64,000 nt of DNA. Source: Janthinobacterium sp. PAMC25594. Its GTDB lineage: Bacteria; Pseudomonadota; Gammaproteobacteria; Burkholderiales; Burkholderiaceae_D. Every line of letters begins with the position of its first letter. The stretch's first letter is position 1. Where the stretch lies: positions 310,001-374,000 of the forward strand of contig NZ_CP080377.1 of assembly GCF_019443505.1 (NCBI RefSeq). Direction: 5' to 3'. The notes below the pieces were generated by a model. That model was not told where the DNA came from. It made no database searches and worked only from the letters and a program-made list of their open reading frames with translations. Positions 35,426 to 43,671 of the stretch are shown here, in pieces. A program made the position numbers and the translations under genes.

Positions 35426-36580
35426 ATGAAGTTATCCAAACTCGTTCTATCCCTGCTAGGCAGCCTGCTGATTGCAAACGCATACGCGGCCCCAGCCACC
35501 CTGGCGGAACGCTGGTCCACCTTGCGCACCGAGCAGCCCAAGCTGCAGATCCGCGACGCGGCGCGCGCGCTGGGCGCGTCGGAAGCGCAATTGCTGGCAA
35601 CTAACATCGGCAAGGGCGTCACGCGCCTGCAGGCCGATGGCAACCAGCCGCGCGAAATCATGCGCGCCGCGCTGGACCTGGGCCTCGTGCAAGCGATCAC
35701 GCGCAATGAGAACGGCGTCATCGAGACGACGGGCGTCGCCAGCAAGTTCAAGCAGGCGGGCGACAAGTCCGAGCAGGCCGACGCCAAGGACCCGGAAACG
35801 GAAGCACGCCAGCGCAATATCGCGGGCGGCTACCTGGGCGGCCAGATCGACCTGCGTTTCCACTTTGAAAACTGGAAATACGCATTTGCCGTGGAGCAAG
35901 CGGGCCGCGACGGCAAGCCCACGCGCAGCCTGCAATTCTTTGACGCCAATGGCACGGCCGTGCACAAAATCTACCTGCGCAACGAGCCTGGCGTGGCCGT
36001 CTACGATAAATTGGTGGCGACCTTCCGCCTGCCCCAGCAAAGCGCCGAATTGAACGTGCTGGCCGTGGCACCGAAAGCGGCGGAAAAGCCGGACAGCGAA
36101 ATCGACGTCAAGGAATTCCAGCTGGCCTGGAAAGACATGACGGACGTGCACCAGTTTGCGCAAATCATGCGCGAATTCCACCTGACGCGCGAACAGGCGC
36201 TGCGCCTGGCACCGGCCGGCGTGGTCGAGCGCGTGACGCCGCAAGCGCTGCGCACCCTGCTGGAAAACGCGGCCAGGGACAAGGTCGCCATCATGGTCTT
36301 CCTGGGCAATGAAGGCTTGACGCAGATCTACAGCGGCAAGATCGAGAAAACCATGGCCGCCGGCGGCTTCTTCAACGTGCTGGACCCGGATTTTAATTTG
36401 CACATCCGCGACACGGCCCTGCGCAGCGGCTGGGTCGTCAAGCGCGGCGGCGTCACTTCCGTCGAATTCTTCGACAACGACGGCACGCAAGTGGTCTCCT
36501 TCTTCGGCGTGCGCGAGCGCGGCAAACCGCAGCCGCAAGCATGGGTGGATCTGGCCGATAGTCTGCCAAAGGCAAAATAA
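35426..36580 (+). CDS. HemS/ChuS-family haem-handling protein with a signal peptide
   Basis: A 384-residue protein with the two tandem HemS repeats. The first holds RTEQPKLQIRDAARALGASE, then IDLRFHFENWKYAFAVEQ and LQFFDANGTAVHKIYLR. The second holds DMTDVHQFAQIMREFHLTRE, VAIMVFLGNEGLTQIYSGKI and VTSVEFFDNDGTQVVSFFGV. His242 in DVHQF is at about the place of the haem-ligand His of ChuS/HemS. Members bind and degrade haem and are normally cytoplasmic. This one starts with a clear signal peptide, MKLSKLVLSLLGSLLIANAY-A, so it is probably periplasmic. It follows the haem receptor in the same operon. Confidence 0.85.
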   Translation: MKLSKLVLSLLGSLLIANAYAAPATLAERWSTLRTEQPKLQIRDAARALGASEAQLLATNIGKGVTRLQADGNQPREIMRAALDLGLVQAITRNENGVIETTGVASKFKQAGDKSEQADAKDPETEARQRNIAGGYLGGQIDLRFHFENWKYAFAVEQAGRDGKPTRSLQFFDANGTAVHKIYLRNEPGVAVYDKLVATFRLPQQSAELNVLAVAPKAAEKPDSEIDVKEFQLAWKDMTDVHQFAQIMREFHLTREQALRLAPAGVVERVTPQALRTLLENAARDKVAIMVFLGNEGLTQIYSGKIEKTMAAGGFFNVLDPDFNLHIRDTALRSGWVVKRGGVTSVEFFDNDGTQVVSFFGVRERGKPQPQAWVDLADSLPKAK

Positions 36581-36606
36581 TGTTTTTTGCAAGTTGATGA
36601 GTATCA

Positions 36607-36724
36607 GCACGTGACAGAACCGTAGCGAGCGGAAGCGAATTGTGGTCGAGAAGCGCAACCGTACGAAGGTACGGTGAGCATCGCAGGCCGCAAGTCGCGA
36701 CGCGCAGTAGGTTCTGTCATGTGC
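36607..36724. repeat. 118-bp element bounded by 15-bp inverted repeats (REP/MITE-like)
   Basis: GCACGTGACAGAACC (36607-36621) and GGTTCTGTCATGTGC (36710-36724) are inverted repeats with one mismatch. Inside, ACCGTAC-GAAG-GTACGGT (36658-36675) forms a second perfect hairpin. The element fills most of the 269-bp gap between the HemS-like gene and the alpha/beta hydrolase. It looks like a dispersed extragenic repeat or miniature transposable element; no coding capacity is seen. It may also act as terminator or mRNA stabiliser. Confidence 0.7.
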
Positions 36725-36849
36725 AAGCAGAGCAACACTTCAGGATGGGTGCCGCGTGCCGGTCTCATGTCTGAAGCACGATAGTGGTATGCTGATTGCA
36801 AGGCCGCAGCGATCGTGCCTGCGTGCTGGTTCCTGGAAGAGAGGCAATC

Positions 36850-37767
36850 ATGGCAACCATCATGGCGAACGGCCTCAACATAGCTTATGAGAGCCACGGC
36901 AATCCCAACGATCCGTGCGTGCTGCTGGTCATGGGCCTGGGCATGCAACTGATCGCCTGGCCGGCGGACTTCGTCGAAGGCATCGTCGAGCAAGGTTTTC
37001 GCGTCGTGCGTTTCGACAACCGCGACAGCGGCCTGTCGAGCAAGATGGCGCAGGCGGGTAAACCATATTTGCCGCTGGCCTACGTGAAAAACCTCATCGG
37101 CTGGCCCCTGAAAACTTCCTACACCCTCAATGACATGGCGGACGATGCGCTGGGCTTGCTGACGGCCCTGCGTATTGCTCAGGCGCACGTGATCGGCGTG
37201 TCGATGGGCGGCATGATCGCGCAAGTGATGGCGGCGCGCGCGCAGCAGCAGGTGCTCAGCCTGACTTCCATCATGTCGAGCAGCGGCCGGCGCGGCTTGC
37301 CCGGCCCCACGCGGGCGGCGCGCAACGCCTTGTTGCAACGTCCGAAACGCAATGCCAGCCGCGCCGAACTGATGGCGCACATGGCGGCCACCGTGCGCGT
37401 CATCGGCAGTCCCGCCTATCCCGTCTCGGAAAAATTGCTGTACCAGCGCATCGAAGCGACGTTGCAGCGGGGCAGTTGCCCCGAAGGCGTGGCGCGGCAA
37501 ATGGTGGCCATTGCCGCCTCGGGCGAACGCACGGCGCTGTTGCCAAGCATCAGCTGTCCGGCGCTGGTGATCCATGGCGCGGCCGACCCCTTGATCCCTG
37601 TCGCTTGCGGCATCGATACGGCGGCGCTGATTCCGGGCGCCCGGCTGGAAGTGATCGAAGGCATGGGACACGACATGCCGCCCCAACTGATCGAGCGCCT
37701 GCTCGCCTTGATCGATGTGCATCTGCAAGGTAAGATGGCGCCCCAGATGCGCTCCCAGCCAGCTTGA
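36850..37767 (+). CDS. Alpha/beta hydrolase
   Basis: A 305-residue cytoplasmic alpha/beta-fold hydrolase. The nucleophile elbow is VIGVSMGGMIAQV (Ser in GVSMGG). The oxyanion region is LLVMGLGMQLIAWPADFVEG, the acid probably lies in HGAADPLIPV and the catalytic His in EGMGHDMPPQL. The FDNRDSGLSS stretch places it with esterase or haloperoxidase-like enzymes. The start was set at MATIMANG, preceded by AAGAGAGGC. It follows the inverted-repeat element and may share a message with the LD-carboxypeptidase 42 bp on. The substrate is unknown. Confidence 0.87.
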   Translation: MATIMANGLNIAYESHGNPNDPCVLLVMGLGMQLIAWPADFVEGIVEQGFRVVRFDNRDSGLSSKMAQAGKPYLPLAYVKNLIGWPLKTSYTLNDMADDALGLLTALRIAQAHVIGVSMGGMIAQVMAARAQQQVLSLTSIMSSSGRRGLPGPTRAARNALLQRPKRNASRAELMAHMAATVRVIGSPAYPVSEKLLYQRIEATLQRGSCPEGVARQMVAIAASGERTALLPSISCPALVIHGAADPLIPVACGIDTAALIPGARLEVIEGMGHDMPPQLIERLLALIDVHLQGKMAPQMRSQPA

Positions 37768-37809
37768 AAGTAAGCTGGCGCGCCCACTACTTGACTAGCC
37801 AGGCATATT

Positions 37810-38727
37810 TTGAAGACACCTGAAATTGGCATCGCCATCGTGGCGCCCGGCGGTTGCGCGCCCGATGAGGCGACCGTGGAGCGCGGCATCGCCCGCTTGC
37901 AGGCGCAAGGCGCCACCGTCCACAATTACTACGACCCCGAGCACACCTTCCAGCGCTTCGGCGGCACGGATGCGGGCCGCCTGGCGCAGCTGAACGCGGC
38001 CGCCGCCGATCCGGACGTGCAGGTGGTGCTCGCCCTGCGCGGCAGCTACGGCATCAGCCGCATCCTGCCCGACATCGATTTCGAACGCATGGCGGCCAGC
38101 CGCAAACTGTTTGTCGGCTACAGCGATTTCACGGCCTTCCACATGGGCTTGCTGGCCAAGACGGGCCGCGCCAGCTTTGCCGGTCCCATGGTCTGCGACG
38201 ATTTTACGCGCGACGAACCCGAGCAGTTTACGCTCGATCAGCTGTGGTCGTGCCTGGCCGGTCCCACGCACACGGTCATGGGCGTGTCTGCCGGCAATCC
38301 GCAGGTCGAATTGCAAGGCAAGCTGTGGGGCGGCAACCTAGCCATGCTGGTCCACTTGCTGGGCACGCCATATTTCCCCCAGGTCGACGGCGGCATTTTG
38401 TTCCTGGAAGACGTCAACGAACACCCGTACCGGGTCGAGCGCATGCTGCTGCAATTGCTGCACGCGGGCGTGATTGGGCGCCAGCAAGCCGTGGTGCTCG
38501 GTGACTTTTCCGGCTATAAATTGAGCCCGATGGACAAGGGCTACGATTTCGACGTCATGCTGGCGTATGTGCGCCAGCGCTTGCCCGTACCCGTGCTGAC
38601 GGGGCTGGAATTCGGCCACATCCGCCGCCGGGTCACCTTGCCGTTCGGCGGCCAGGCGCGGCTGCAATCGGATGCGTCCGGCTTCAGCCTGCAGGTGGGT
38701 GATTACCCGGCCCTGGCACGCCCCTGA
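37810..38727 (+). CDS. ldcA: LD-carboxypeptidase (S66 family)
   Basis: A 305-residue muramoyltetrapeptide carboxypeptidase that removes the terminal D-Ala from peptidoglycan tetrapeptides during cytoplasmic recycling. The Ser-Glu-His triad is visible: Ser in LALRGSYGISRILP, Glu in ILFLEDVNEHPYRV and His in LEFGHIRRRVTL. IAIVAPGGCAP is the family N-terminus, so a TTG start is the best fit; no in-frame ATG exists that would keep it. No signal peptide is present, as expected. A DUF418 membrane gene follows closely. Confidence 0.9.
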   Translation: MKTPEIGIAIVAPGGCAPDEATVERGIARLQAQGATVHNYYDPEHTFQRFGGTDAGRLAQLNAAAADPDVQVVLALRGSYGISRILPDIDFERMAASRKLFVGYSDFTAFHMGLLAKTGRASFAGPMVCDDFTRDEPEQFTLDQLWSCLAGPTHTVMGVSAGNPQVELQGKLWGGNLAMLVHLLGTPYFPQVDGGILFLEDVNEHPYRVERMLLQLLHAGVIGRQQAVVLGDFSGYKLSPMDKGYDFDVMLAYVRQRLPVPVLTGLEFGHIRRRVTLPFGGQARLQSDASGFSLQVGDYPALARP

Positions 38728-38756
38728 ACTCCATAAGCGCCAAACCCGGCAGGCTG

Positions 38757-39914
38757 TTGCAGCTCGATGTGCTGCGCGGCATCGCCGTGTTTGGCATCTT
38801 GCTGGTGAATATATGGGGCTTTGCCTGGGGCACGCTGTCCCTGCGCTACGGCACCTTGCCCGCGCAGCCGCCCGTGCTGGACCAGCTTGTCATTTTTTTT
38901 GTCGCTGCGCTGGCGCAATTCAAGTTCTATCCCATCTTCGCGTTTCTGTTTGGCGCCGGCTTTGCCTTGCAGACACGTTCCCTGAAACGCCAGCTAGGCG
39001 GCTGGGAGCAGGCGCAATCGGCTTACCGGCGCCGTTTGCGCTGGCTGCTGGTGTTTGGCCTGCTGCACGGGTTCCTCATCTGGAGCGGCGACGTGCTGAC
39101 CTCGTATGCGGTCGCCGGCATGCTGATCCTGCCGCTGGCGGCCGCCAGGCTCAGCCGCGTGCGCAACCGCGCCTGGCTGGTGGCGGCCGGTTTTCTATTA
39201 TTCATGTGCTTGTTGATTCCCGTGGGCCAGCAGGGCGGCGCGCCGGACATCGCGCGCGACCTGCAAGGCTTTGCGGACCGCTACGCGATTTACACGCAAG
39301 GCGGCGCGTGGGCCGTGGCCAGGCTGCGCGCCAACGATTTCCTCGCCTCGCTGCTGTACGCCATCGTCATGCTGCCGCATATCATCGTGCTGTTCCTGTT
39401 GGGCATCTTGTCCGTGCGCTGCGACTGGTTGACGCAGCCGCGGCGCCACCAGCGCCTGTGGCGCCGGGTGCGCGCCGTGGGGCTGGGCGTGGGCTTGCCG
39501 TTCAATCTGCTGGCGGCAGGCGCCATCGCGTGGCAGGTGGCCGATCCGTATCAAACCGTGTTCGATACGGCCCTGTTCGAAGTGGGCCTGTTCGCGGGCG
39601 GTCCCGTGCTGGCGGCCGGCTATGTGGCCGCGCTGATGCTGACCGGTCCCTTCCTGCTGGGCTGGCTGGGCACATGGCTGGCGCCCGTGGGGCGCATGGC
39701 GCTGAGCAATTATCTGCTGCAATCGTTGCTCGGCACCTGGCTGCTGCAGGGGCCGGGCCTGGGCTGGGGCGCCACACTGCGTCCCGCCGAGATGCTGGGC
39801 CTGGCGGTCATCATCATGGCGGGGCAGGTGCTGCTCAGCCGCTACTGGCTGCGGCACTTCCGCCAGGGACCGATGGAAGCGCTGTGGCGCCGGTTGGCGC
39901 GCCTGCCCGCTTGA
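38757..39914 (+). CDS. DUF418 multi-spanning membrane protein
   Basis: A protein of about 385 residues with around eight hydrophobic helices. The opening QLDVLRGIAVFGILLVNIWG is the hallmark of DUF418 proteins, as are LFGAGFALQTRS, the late GRMALSNYLLQSLLGTWLLQ and LSRYWLRHFRQGPMEALWR. Function is unknown; related YeiB-like proteins are suspected transporters or acyltransferase-like. No ATG is available. The TTG is taken as start, but a CTG at 38724, overlapping the previous stop, would add 11 residues and is equally plausible. The gene ends one base from the convergent SRAP gene. Confidence 0.85.
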   Translation: MQLDVLRGIAVFGILLVNIWGFAWGTLSLRYGTLPAQPPVLDQLVIFFVAALAQFKFYPIFAFLFGAGFALQTRSLKRQLGGWEQAQSAYRRRLRWLLVFGLLHGFLIWSGDVLTSYAVAGMLILPLAAARLSRVRNRAWLVAAGFLLFMCLLIPVGQQGGAPDIARDLQGFADRYAIYTQGGAWAVARLRANDFLASLLYAIVMLPHIIVLFLLGILSVRCDWLTQPRRHQRLWRRVRAVGLGVGLPFNLLAAGAIAWQVADPYQTVFDTALFEVGLFAGGPVLAAGYVAALMLTGPFLLGWLGTWLAPVGRMALSNYLLQSLLGTWLLQGPGLGWGATLRPAEMLGLAVIIMAGQVLLSRYWLRHFRQGPMEALWRRLARLPA

Positions 39915-39915
39915 G

Positions 39916-40632
39916 CTAGTCGGCGCCCCAGTCGAAGGCGCCTTGCGGCGACGCCGGCGGCGGCGCCCTGGGTTTGGCGGACGGCACCAGCGGATTATCG
40001 ACGGCATGCCACTCGAACAAATCCACGTCGAGCATGCAGGTGCGCGCCAGGTGCAGCGCTTGCTCGGGGGGGAGCGCGGGGTCCAGCCAGCGGTGCGCGT
40101 CTTCCCGGCTGACGGCCACGGGGCGGCGGTCGTGGATGTCGACCATGCCACCGAGGCTGTCGGCCGTCACCAGCACGAAGCCCGCTTCCTCGCGGCTGAA
40201 CTTCCAGGGGCCGAAATGGGCCAGCGCCAGCAGGAACAGGGGCGCGCGGTCGCGGCGGTGGATGTGCCACGGCTGCTTGCTACCTTTTTCCCCCGTCCAT
40301 TCATACCAGCCGGACACGCAGACGATGCCGCGCCCCGCGCGCAGCAAGGGTTTCCAGTAGGCGCCGGCGAGTTTTTCCAGCCGCGCATTGATGGCGATGG
40401 GGATTTTTTTCTTGCCGGGCGCGGGCACGGCCTGTGCGGCCCAAGCAGGGCGGTAGCCCCAGAACACGTCGTCGACCCGGTGCACGCCATCCTGGATATG
40501 CAGCACGGGCCGGTAAGTGCCGGGCGAGACGTTCAGGTGCGGTTCTGCCTCGCTGTCGAACACCGCGTCGGTCCAGCCGAAGGACGACGCCAGCACGCGC
40601 GCCGTGTCATTTTGATCGAATCGTCCACACAT
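39916..40632 (-). CDS. SRAP / HMCES-family protein (YedK)
   Basis: A 238-residue protein that crosslinks to abasic sites in single-stranded DNA and shields them. The catalytic Cys2 is exposed after Met removal (MCGRFDQND), which fixes the start 24 bp inside the longer frame. The other active-site blocks are AINARLEKLAGAYW (Asn), VCVSGWYEWTGEKG (Glu) and VDIHDRRPVAVS (His in IHDRRP). It is probably induced by DNA damage in many bacteria, though no LexA box was recognised here. It is convergent with the DUF418 gene. Confidence 0.93.
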   Translation of the reverse strand: MCGRFDQNDTARVLASSFGWTDAVFDSEAEPHLNVSPGTYRPVLHIQDGVHRVDDVFWGYRPAWAAQAVPAPGKKKIPIAINARLEKLAGAYWKPLLRAGRGIVCVSGWYEWTGEKGSKQPWHIHRRDRAPLFLLALAHFGPWKFSREEAGFVLVTADSLGGMVDIHDRRPVAVSREDAHRWLDPALPPEQALHLARTCMLDVDLFEWHAVDNPLVPSAKPRAPPPASPQGAFDWGAD

Positions 40633-40772
40633 GGCGAAATCATACCCGATCGCCATGGTGCGCGCGGTCTGGCACGCAGGCGTGGGTGTGGGCCAACGTA
40701 CAGACTGCGGGCGGGCTATGGCGCACAGTGGAAGTCAGTCAGGTGGCTGACGCTTCATGCATCGGAGGAATT

Positions 40773-40994
40773 ATGTCGTTTGAAAATCCCACCATCCACA
40801 AAGGTTTTACGATCAGCGCCACGGCTTGCCAGCGCCGCGATGGCCGGTGGGTCGGCTCGTATGTCAGCCAGAACCAGGCGCGCGGCGCGTATGCGGATAC
40901 CTGCGACTACGACGATTGCAGCAATGAAAAAGAGGCGCAGCAACTGGCGCTGTCCGTCGGCTGGCGCCTGGCCGATGGGATGCAGGCACGTTAA
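40773..40994 (+). CDS. Hypothetical protein, 73 residues
   Basis: A small soluble protein beginning MSFENPTIHKGFTISATACQ and containing DGRWVGSYVSQNQARGAYAD; it looks like a compact beta fold followed by an alpha helix (NEKEAQQLALSVGWRLADGM). A good ribosome site (GGAGGAA) lies 6 bp before the ATG. The open frame extends upstream across the SRAP promoter but without plausible protein. I do not recognise the family. Confidence 0.7.
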   Translation: MSFENPTIHKGFTISATACQRRDGRWVGSYVSQNQARGAYADTCDYDDCSNEKEAQQLALSVGWRLADGMQAR

Positions 40995-41007
40995 GCTGCG
41001 CGCAGCG

Positions 41008-41253
41008 TCAGCTTTGGCGACGCAAGGCCAGCAGCAGGCCTGCGCACGGGAACAGCAGGGCCGTGCCCAGACGTACGGAGGTCAGCGAAGCGGCCTCCGC
41101 GCCCAGCACATGCGGCAAGGCCAGCAGCAACAGGGGCGCCGGCACGGCAATGGCGAAGAAAAACAGGTACCACGAGTAGCCATTCTTCTTGGCCAGCAAG
41201 GCGATCAGCGCGCAGCCGACCAGGAAGACCAGCGGTAGATTCACAAATTCCAT
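41008..41253 (-). CDS. Small membrane protein, 81 residues
   Basis: A very hydrophobic protein with about three predicted helices: LPLVFLVGCALIALLAKK, YLFFFAIAVPAPLLLLALPH and GTALLFPCAGLLLALRR. It ends 14 bp from the convergent 73-residue gene. No family is recognised; the length and pattern resemble small uncharacterised inner-membrane proteins common in this bacterial group. Confidence 0.65.
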   Translation of the reverse strand: MEFVNLPLVFLVGCALIALLAKKNGYSWYLFFFAIAVPAPLLLLALPHVLGAEAASLTSVRLGTALLFPCAGLLLALRRQS

Positions 41254-41309
41254 GATGACGCACTCTTAGCAAGGGGAACGCGATTATACGCGCCGCTCCT
41301 TGCCGAGGC

Positions 41310-41615
41310 TTAATTGCCGACCAGGTCAGGCGGCTGTGGCGCCTGCTTGTCGCCGGCCGGCGCATCGGCGGGCAGCAGCGCCGTGATGGCGCCACTATAG
41401 ATAAGTTCCTGGGCGTACGCCGATGCCTCGATCAAGGCCGCATGCGCGGACTTGAAGCTGCTGGGCGTTTCTATCAGGACGGGCTTGGCATACACCTGCT
41501 GCGTATCGCCGCGCTTGCTGATCAAAATCATGCCCCGATAGCGTCCATCCTTCTCCAGCGCCCCCGCCACATGAAATTCATAGCCCCGGATCTGATGTTT
41601 TTGTTGCTGATCCAT
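41310..41615 (-). CDS. Hypothetical protein, 101 residues
   Basis: A soluble protein starting MDQQQKHQIRGYEFHVAGAL, with a probable beta-sheet core (YRGMILISKRGDTQQVYAKP) and a helix (FKSAHAALIEASAYAQELI). The start was chosen for the GGAGGCGGGAG ribosome site; an in-frame ATG lies 102 bp up. The layout is reminiscent of the 73-residue protein nearby (short beta motif then an alanine-rich helix), but no family is recognised. Confidence 0.65.
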   Translation of the reverse strand: MDQQQKHQIRGYEFHVAGALEKDGRYRGMILISKRGDTQQVYAKPVLIETPSSFKSAHAALIEASAYAQELIYSGAITALLPADAPAGDKQAPQPPDLVGN

Positions 41616-41752
41616 GTCTCCCGCCTCCAGACCTGATTGTGGTGGCTCAGACCTTTTTAAGCGTATCGAACAGCTGAGTGTTTGATTTGTATCAATACGT
41701 CCCTTGAACGCATTCAACTAGCGCCCCGCGCAGTAGCTTGCGGCAAGCGTCA

Positions 41753-41959
41753 TCACCCAGCGCGAATGGCGCGGATCTGTTGGGCCGTCTCTTCGATCTC
41801 GCGATACGCTTCCTGGATATAGCCATTGATCGGATGCCCGTCCATCCACTCGAAATAGGCGCGCTCGTCGTGTTTGATGGCAAAGGGGACATGGTGGTCG
41901 CGTATCGACACGGCCGTGTCGCGCACCAGCGCGGCAAAAAGCAGCTCCAGAGTTTCCAT
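41753..41959 (-). CDS. Hypothetical protein, 68 residues
   Basis: A small soluble protein beginning METLELLFAALVRDTAVSIR, followed by HDERAYFEWMDGHPINGYIQ and a final helix (YREIEETAQQIRAIRAG). An AAGGTGA ribosome site supports the chosen ATG. No family is recognised. It is one of four consecutive small uncharacterised genes between the SRAP and arginase genes. Confidence 0.6.
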   Translation of the reverse strand: METLELLFAALVRDTAVSIRDHHVPFAIKHDERAYFEWMDGHPINGYIQEAYREIEETAQQIRAIRAG

Positions 41960-42132
41960 GATGGTCACCTTGCGAGACAGGAATGCAGAGTATTCAATGT
42001 AGCACAAAGCGCGTCTTTGCCCACGCCCGGTGATCGCGGCGTGCGCGCCTGCCAGGTCTGCGTTGCGGCTATCATGAGGCCCGGCGGCACGCTGTGTGTC
42101 CGCACGTCAACCTGGATTGTAAAGTCATCCTC

Positions 42133-43071
42133 ATGGAAATTATTCTTGCTCCTTCCAACTTGGGGCTGCGGCCCCTGGCTCCCGGCCATGAGCCGGGTAC
42201 CTGGCGCGCGCCAGCCGTGCTGATGGCGAATGGCCTGGCAGCGGCCGTGGGCGCGATCGCCATCGTGCCACTGCCGCGCCCCGCCTATACGCCCCTGGCG
42301 CAGCCTGGCACGCGCCTGTATAACGGCGTGACGATGCGCGCATTCAACCTGGAACTGGCCGCGCGCGTTGCCGACAGCCATGCACGCGGCGCGTTTCCGC
42401 TGGTCATAGGCGGCGACTGTTCCGTGCTGCTGGGGGCCTTGGCAGGCGCCCGGCGCGCTGGCGGCGTTGCGCTGGTGCATGTGGATGGGCATAGCGATTT
42501 CCGCCATCCGGGCAATTATGACCCCGCGCAAACCCTGGGCGCCGTGGCCGGCATGGACCTGGCCCTGGCCACGGGCCGGGGCGAAGCGCTGATGACGCAT
42601 TGGCCCGGCGTGGCGGCGCCGCTGGTAGCGGAAGAGCATATCGTGCAATTGGGGGAGCGGGAAAACCGCGACGCCGATTTCGCCTGGCCGGACGTGAATG
42701 ATACGGCCATCACGCGCATCGACGTGTTCGATGCCAACGCGGCCGGTCCCGCCGTCGTGGCCAGCCGCATCAATGCCGTGCTGGACAGGGCTGAAGCGCG
42801 GCGCTTCTGGCTGCACCTGGATGTCGATGTGCTCGATCAGGCGCTGATGCCTGCCGTCGATTCCCCGGGCAGCCCCGGTATTGCGCCGGACGCCTTGCTG
42901 GCCATCCTGCGTGCCGTGCGCGACGGCGGCTGCTGCTGCGGCATGAGCGTGACAGTGTTCGATCCCGACAAGGACCCGGATGGCAGTTGCGCCGCCTTGC
43001 TGGTGGAGCTGCTGGGCCAGCTTTTCGCGCCAGCCCGGGCTTCAGGCCGGATGGCCGATATGCTCGTATAA
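42133..43071 (+). CDS. Arginase/agmatinase (ureohydrolase) family protein
   Basis: A 312-residue manganese enzyme of the ureohydrolase fold. The binuclear metal site is read in [13 protein letters not shown] (normally GGDHS; here Cys replaces the His ligand), [10 protein letters not shown] (DxHxD) and [15 protein letters not shown] (DxD). The family hydrolyses arginine, agmatine, formimidoylglutamate or guanidino acids; the His-to-Cys change in the first motif makes the substrate and metal use uncertain. The start was set at MEIILAP. The 3' end overlaps the convergent mntP gene by 30 bp. Confidence 0.86.
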   Translation: MEIILAPSNLGLRPLAPGHEPGTWRAPAVLMANGLAAAVGAIAIVPLPRPAYTPLAQPGTRLYNGVTMRAFNLELAARVADSHARGAFPLVIGGDCSVLLGALAGARRAGGVALVHVDGHSDFRHPGNYDPAQTLGAVAGMDLALATGRGEALMTHWPGVAAPLVAEEHIVQLGERENRDADFAWPDVNDTAITRIDVFDANAAGPAVVASRINAVLDRAEARRFWLHLDVDVLDQALMPAVDSPGSPGIAPDALLAILRAVRDGGCCCGMSVTVFDPDKDPDGSCAALLVELLGQLFAPARASGRMADMLV

Positions 43072-43611
43072 GATCACGCAGCCGATGATGATCAGCACCA
43101 GGCCGCCCACCAGTTCGGCGCGCCGGCCCGCCACCGTGCCCAGCACGCGGCCCAGCATCACGCCCAGGGTCACCATGACGAAGGTGGAAAAGCCGATGGC
43201 GGCGGCCGTGACGACGATGTTGGCGCCCAACAATGCCAGGCCCGCGCCGACCACCATGGCGTCGATGCTGGTGGCCAGGCCCGTGACGGCCAGCACCCAG
43301 AACGAGTGCGACTGGGCCGGCGCTTCGTCCTCGTCGGCGTCGGACAGGGCATTGCGTATCATCAACAGGCCGATGATGCCCAGCAGGCTGAAGGCGATCC
43401 AGTGGTCCCACGCTTCCACGTAGGGTGCGGCCACGCTACCCAGGGCCCAGCCAATGATGGGCGTGATGGCTTCGATGACGCCAAAGATCAGGCCCGTGCG
43501 CAGCGCCTCGCGCCATTGCGGCTTGTGCAGGGCGGCGCCCTTGCCCACGGCGGCCGCGAAGGCATCGGTGGACATGGCGAGGGAGAGGGCGGCGGTGGCG
43601 GCGAAATTCAT
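43042..43611 (-). CDS. mntP: Manganese efflux pump MntP
   Basis: A 189-residue inner-membrane protein with six helices that exports Mn2+. The metal-path motifs are clear: [23 protein letters not shown] sequence at the N-terminus (here [20 protein letters not shown]) and its mirror [20 protein letters not shown] in the second half, each with the conserved Asp. [15 protein letters not shown] is also typical. It lies 60 bp downstream of uppP on the same strand. No yybP-ykoY manganese riboswitch fits in that gap. Confidence 0.94.
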   Translation of the reverse strand: MNFAATAALSLAMSTDAFAAAVGKGAALHKPQWREALRTGLIFGVIEAITPIIGWALGSVAAPYVEAWDHWIAFSLLGIIGLLMIRNALSDADEDEAPAQSHSFWVLAVTGLATSIDAMVVGAGLALLGANIVVTAAAIGFSTFVMVTLGVMLGRVLGTVAGRRAELVGGLVLIIIGCVILYEHIGHPA

Positions 43612-43671
43612 CGTTGGCTTTCAGTAAAACCTGGCTGGGATGGTTAGTTGCAAACTACAAACCCGGCGATT

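Noticed and set aside
43612..43671. yybP-ykoY manganese riboswitch before mntP
   Set aside because: The gap to uppP is only 60 bp and lacks the conserved stem sequences.
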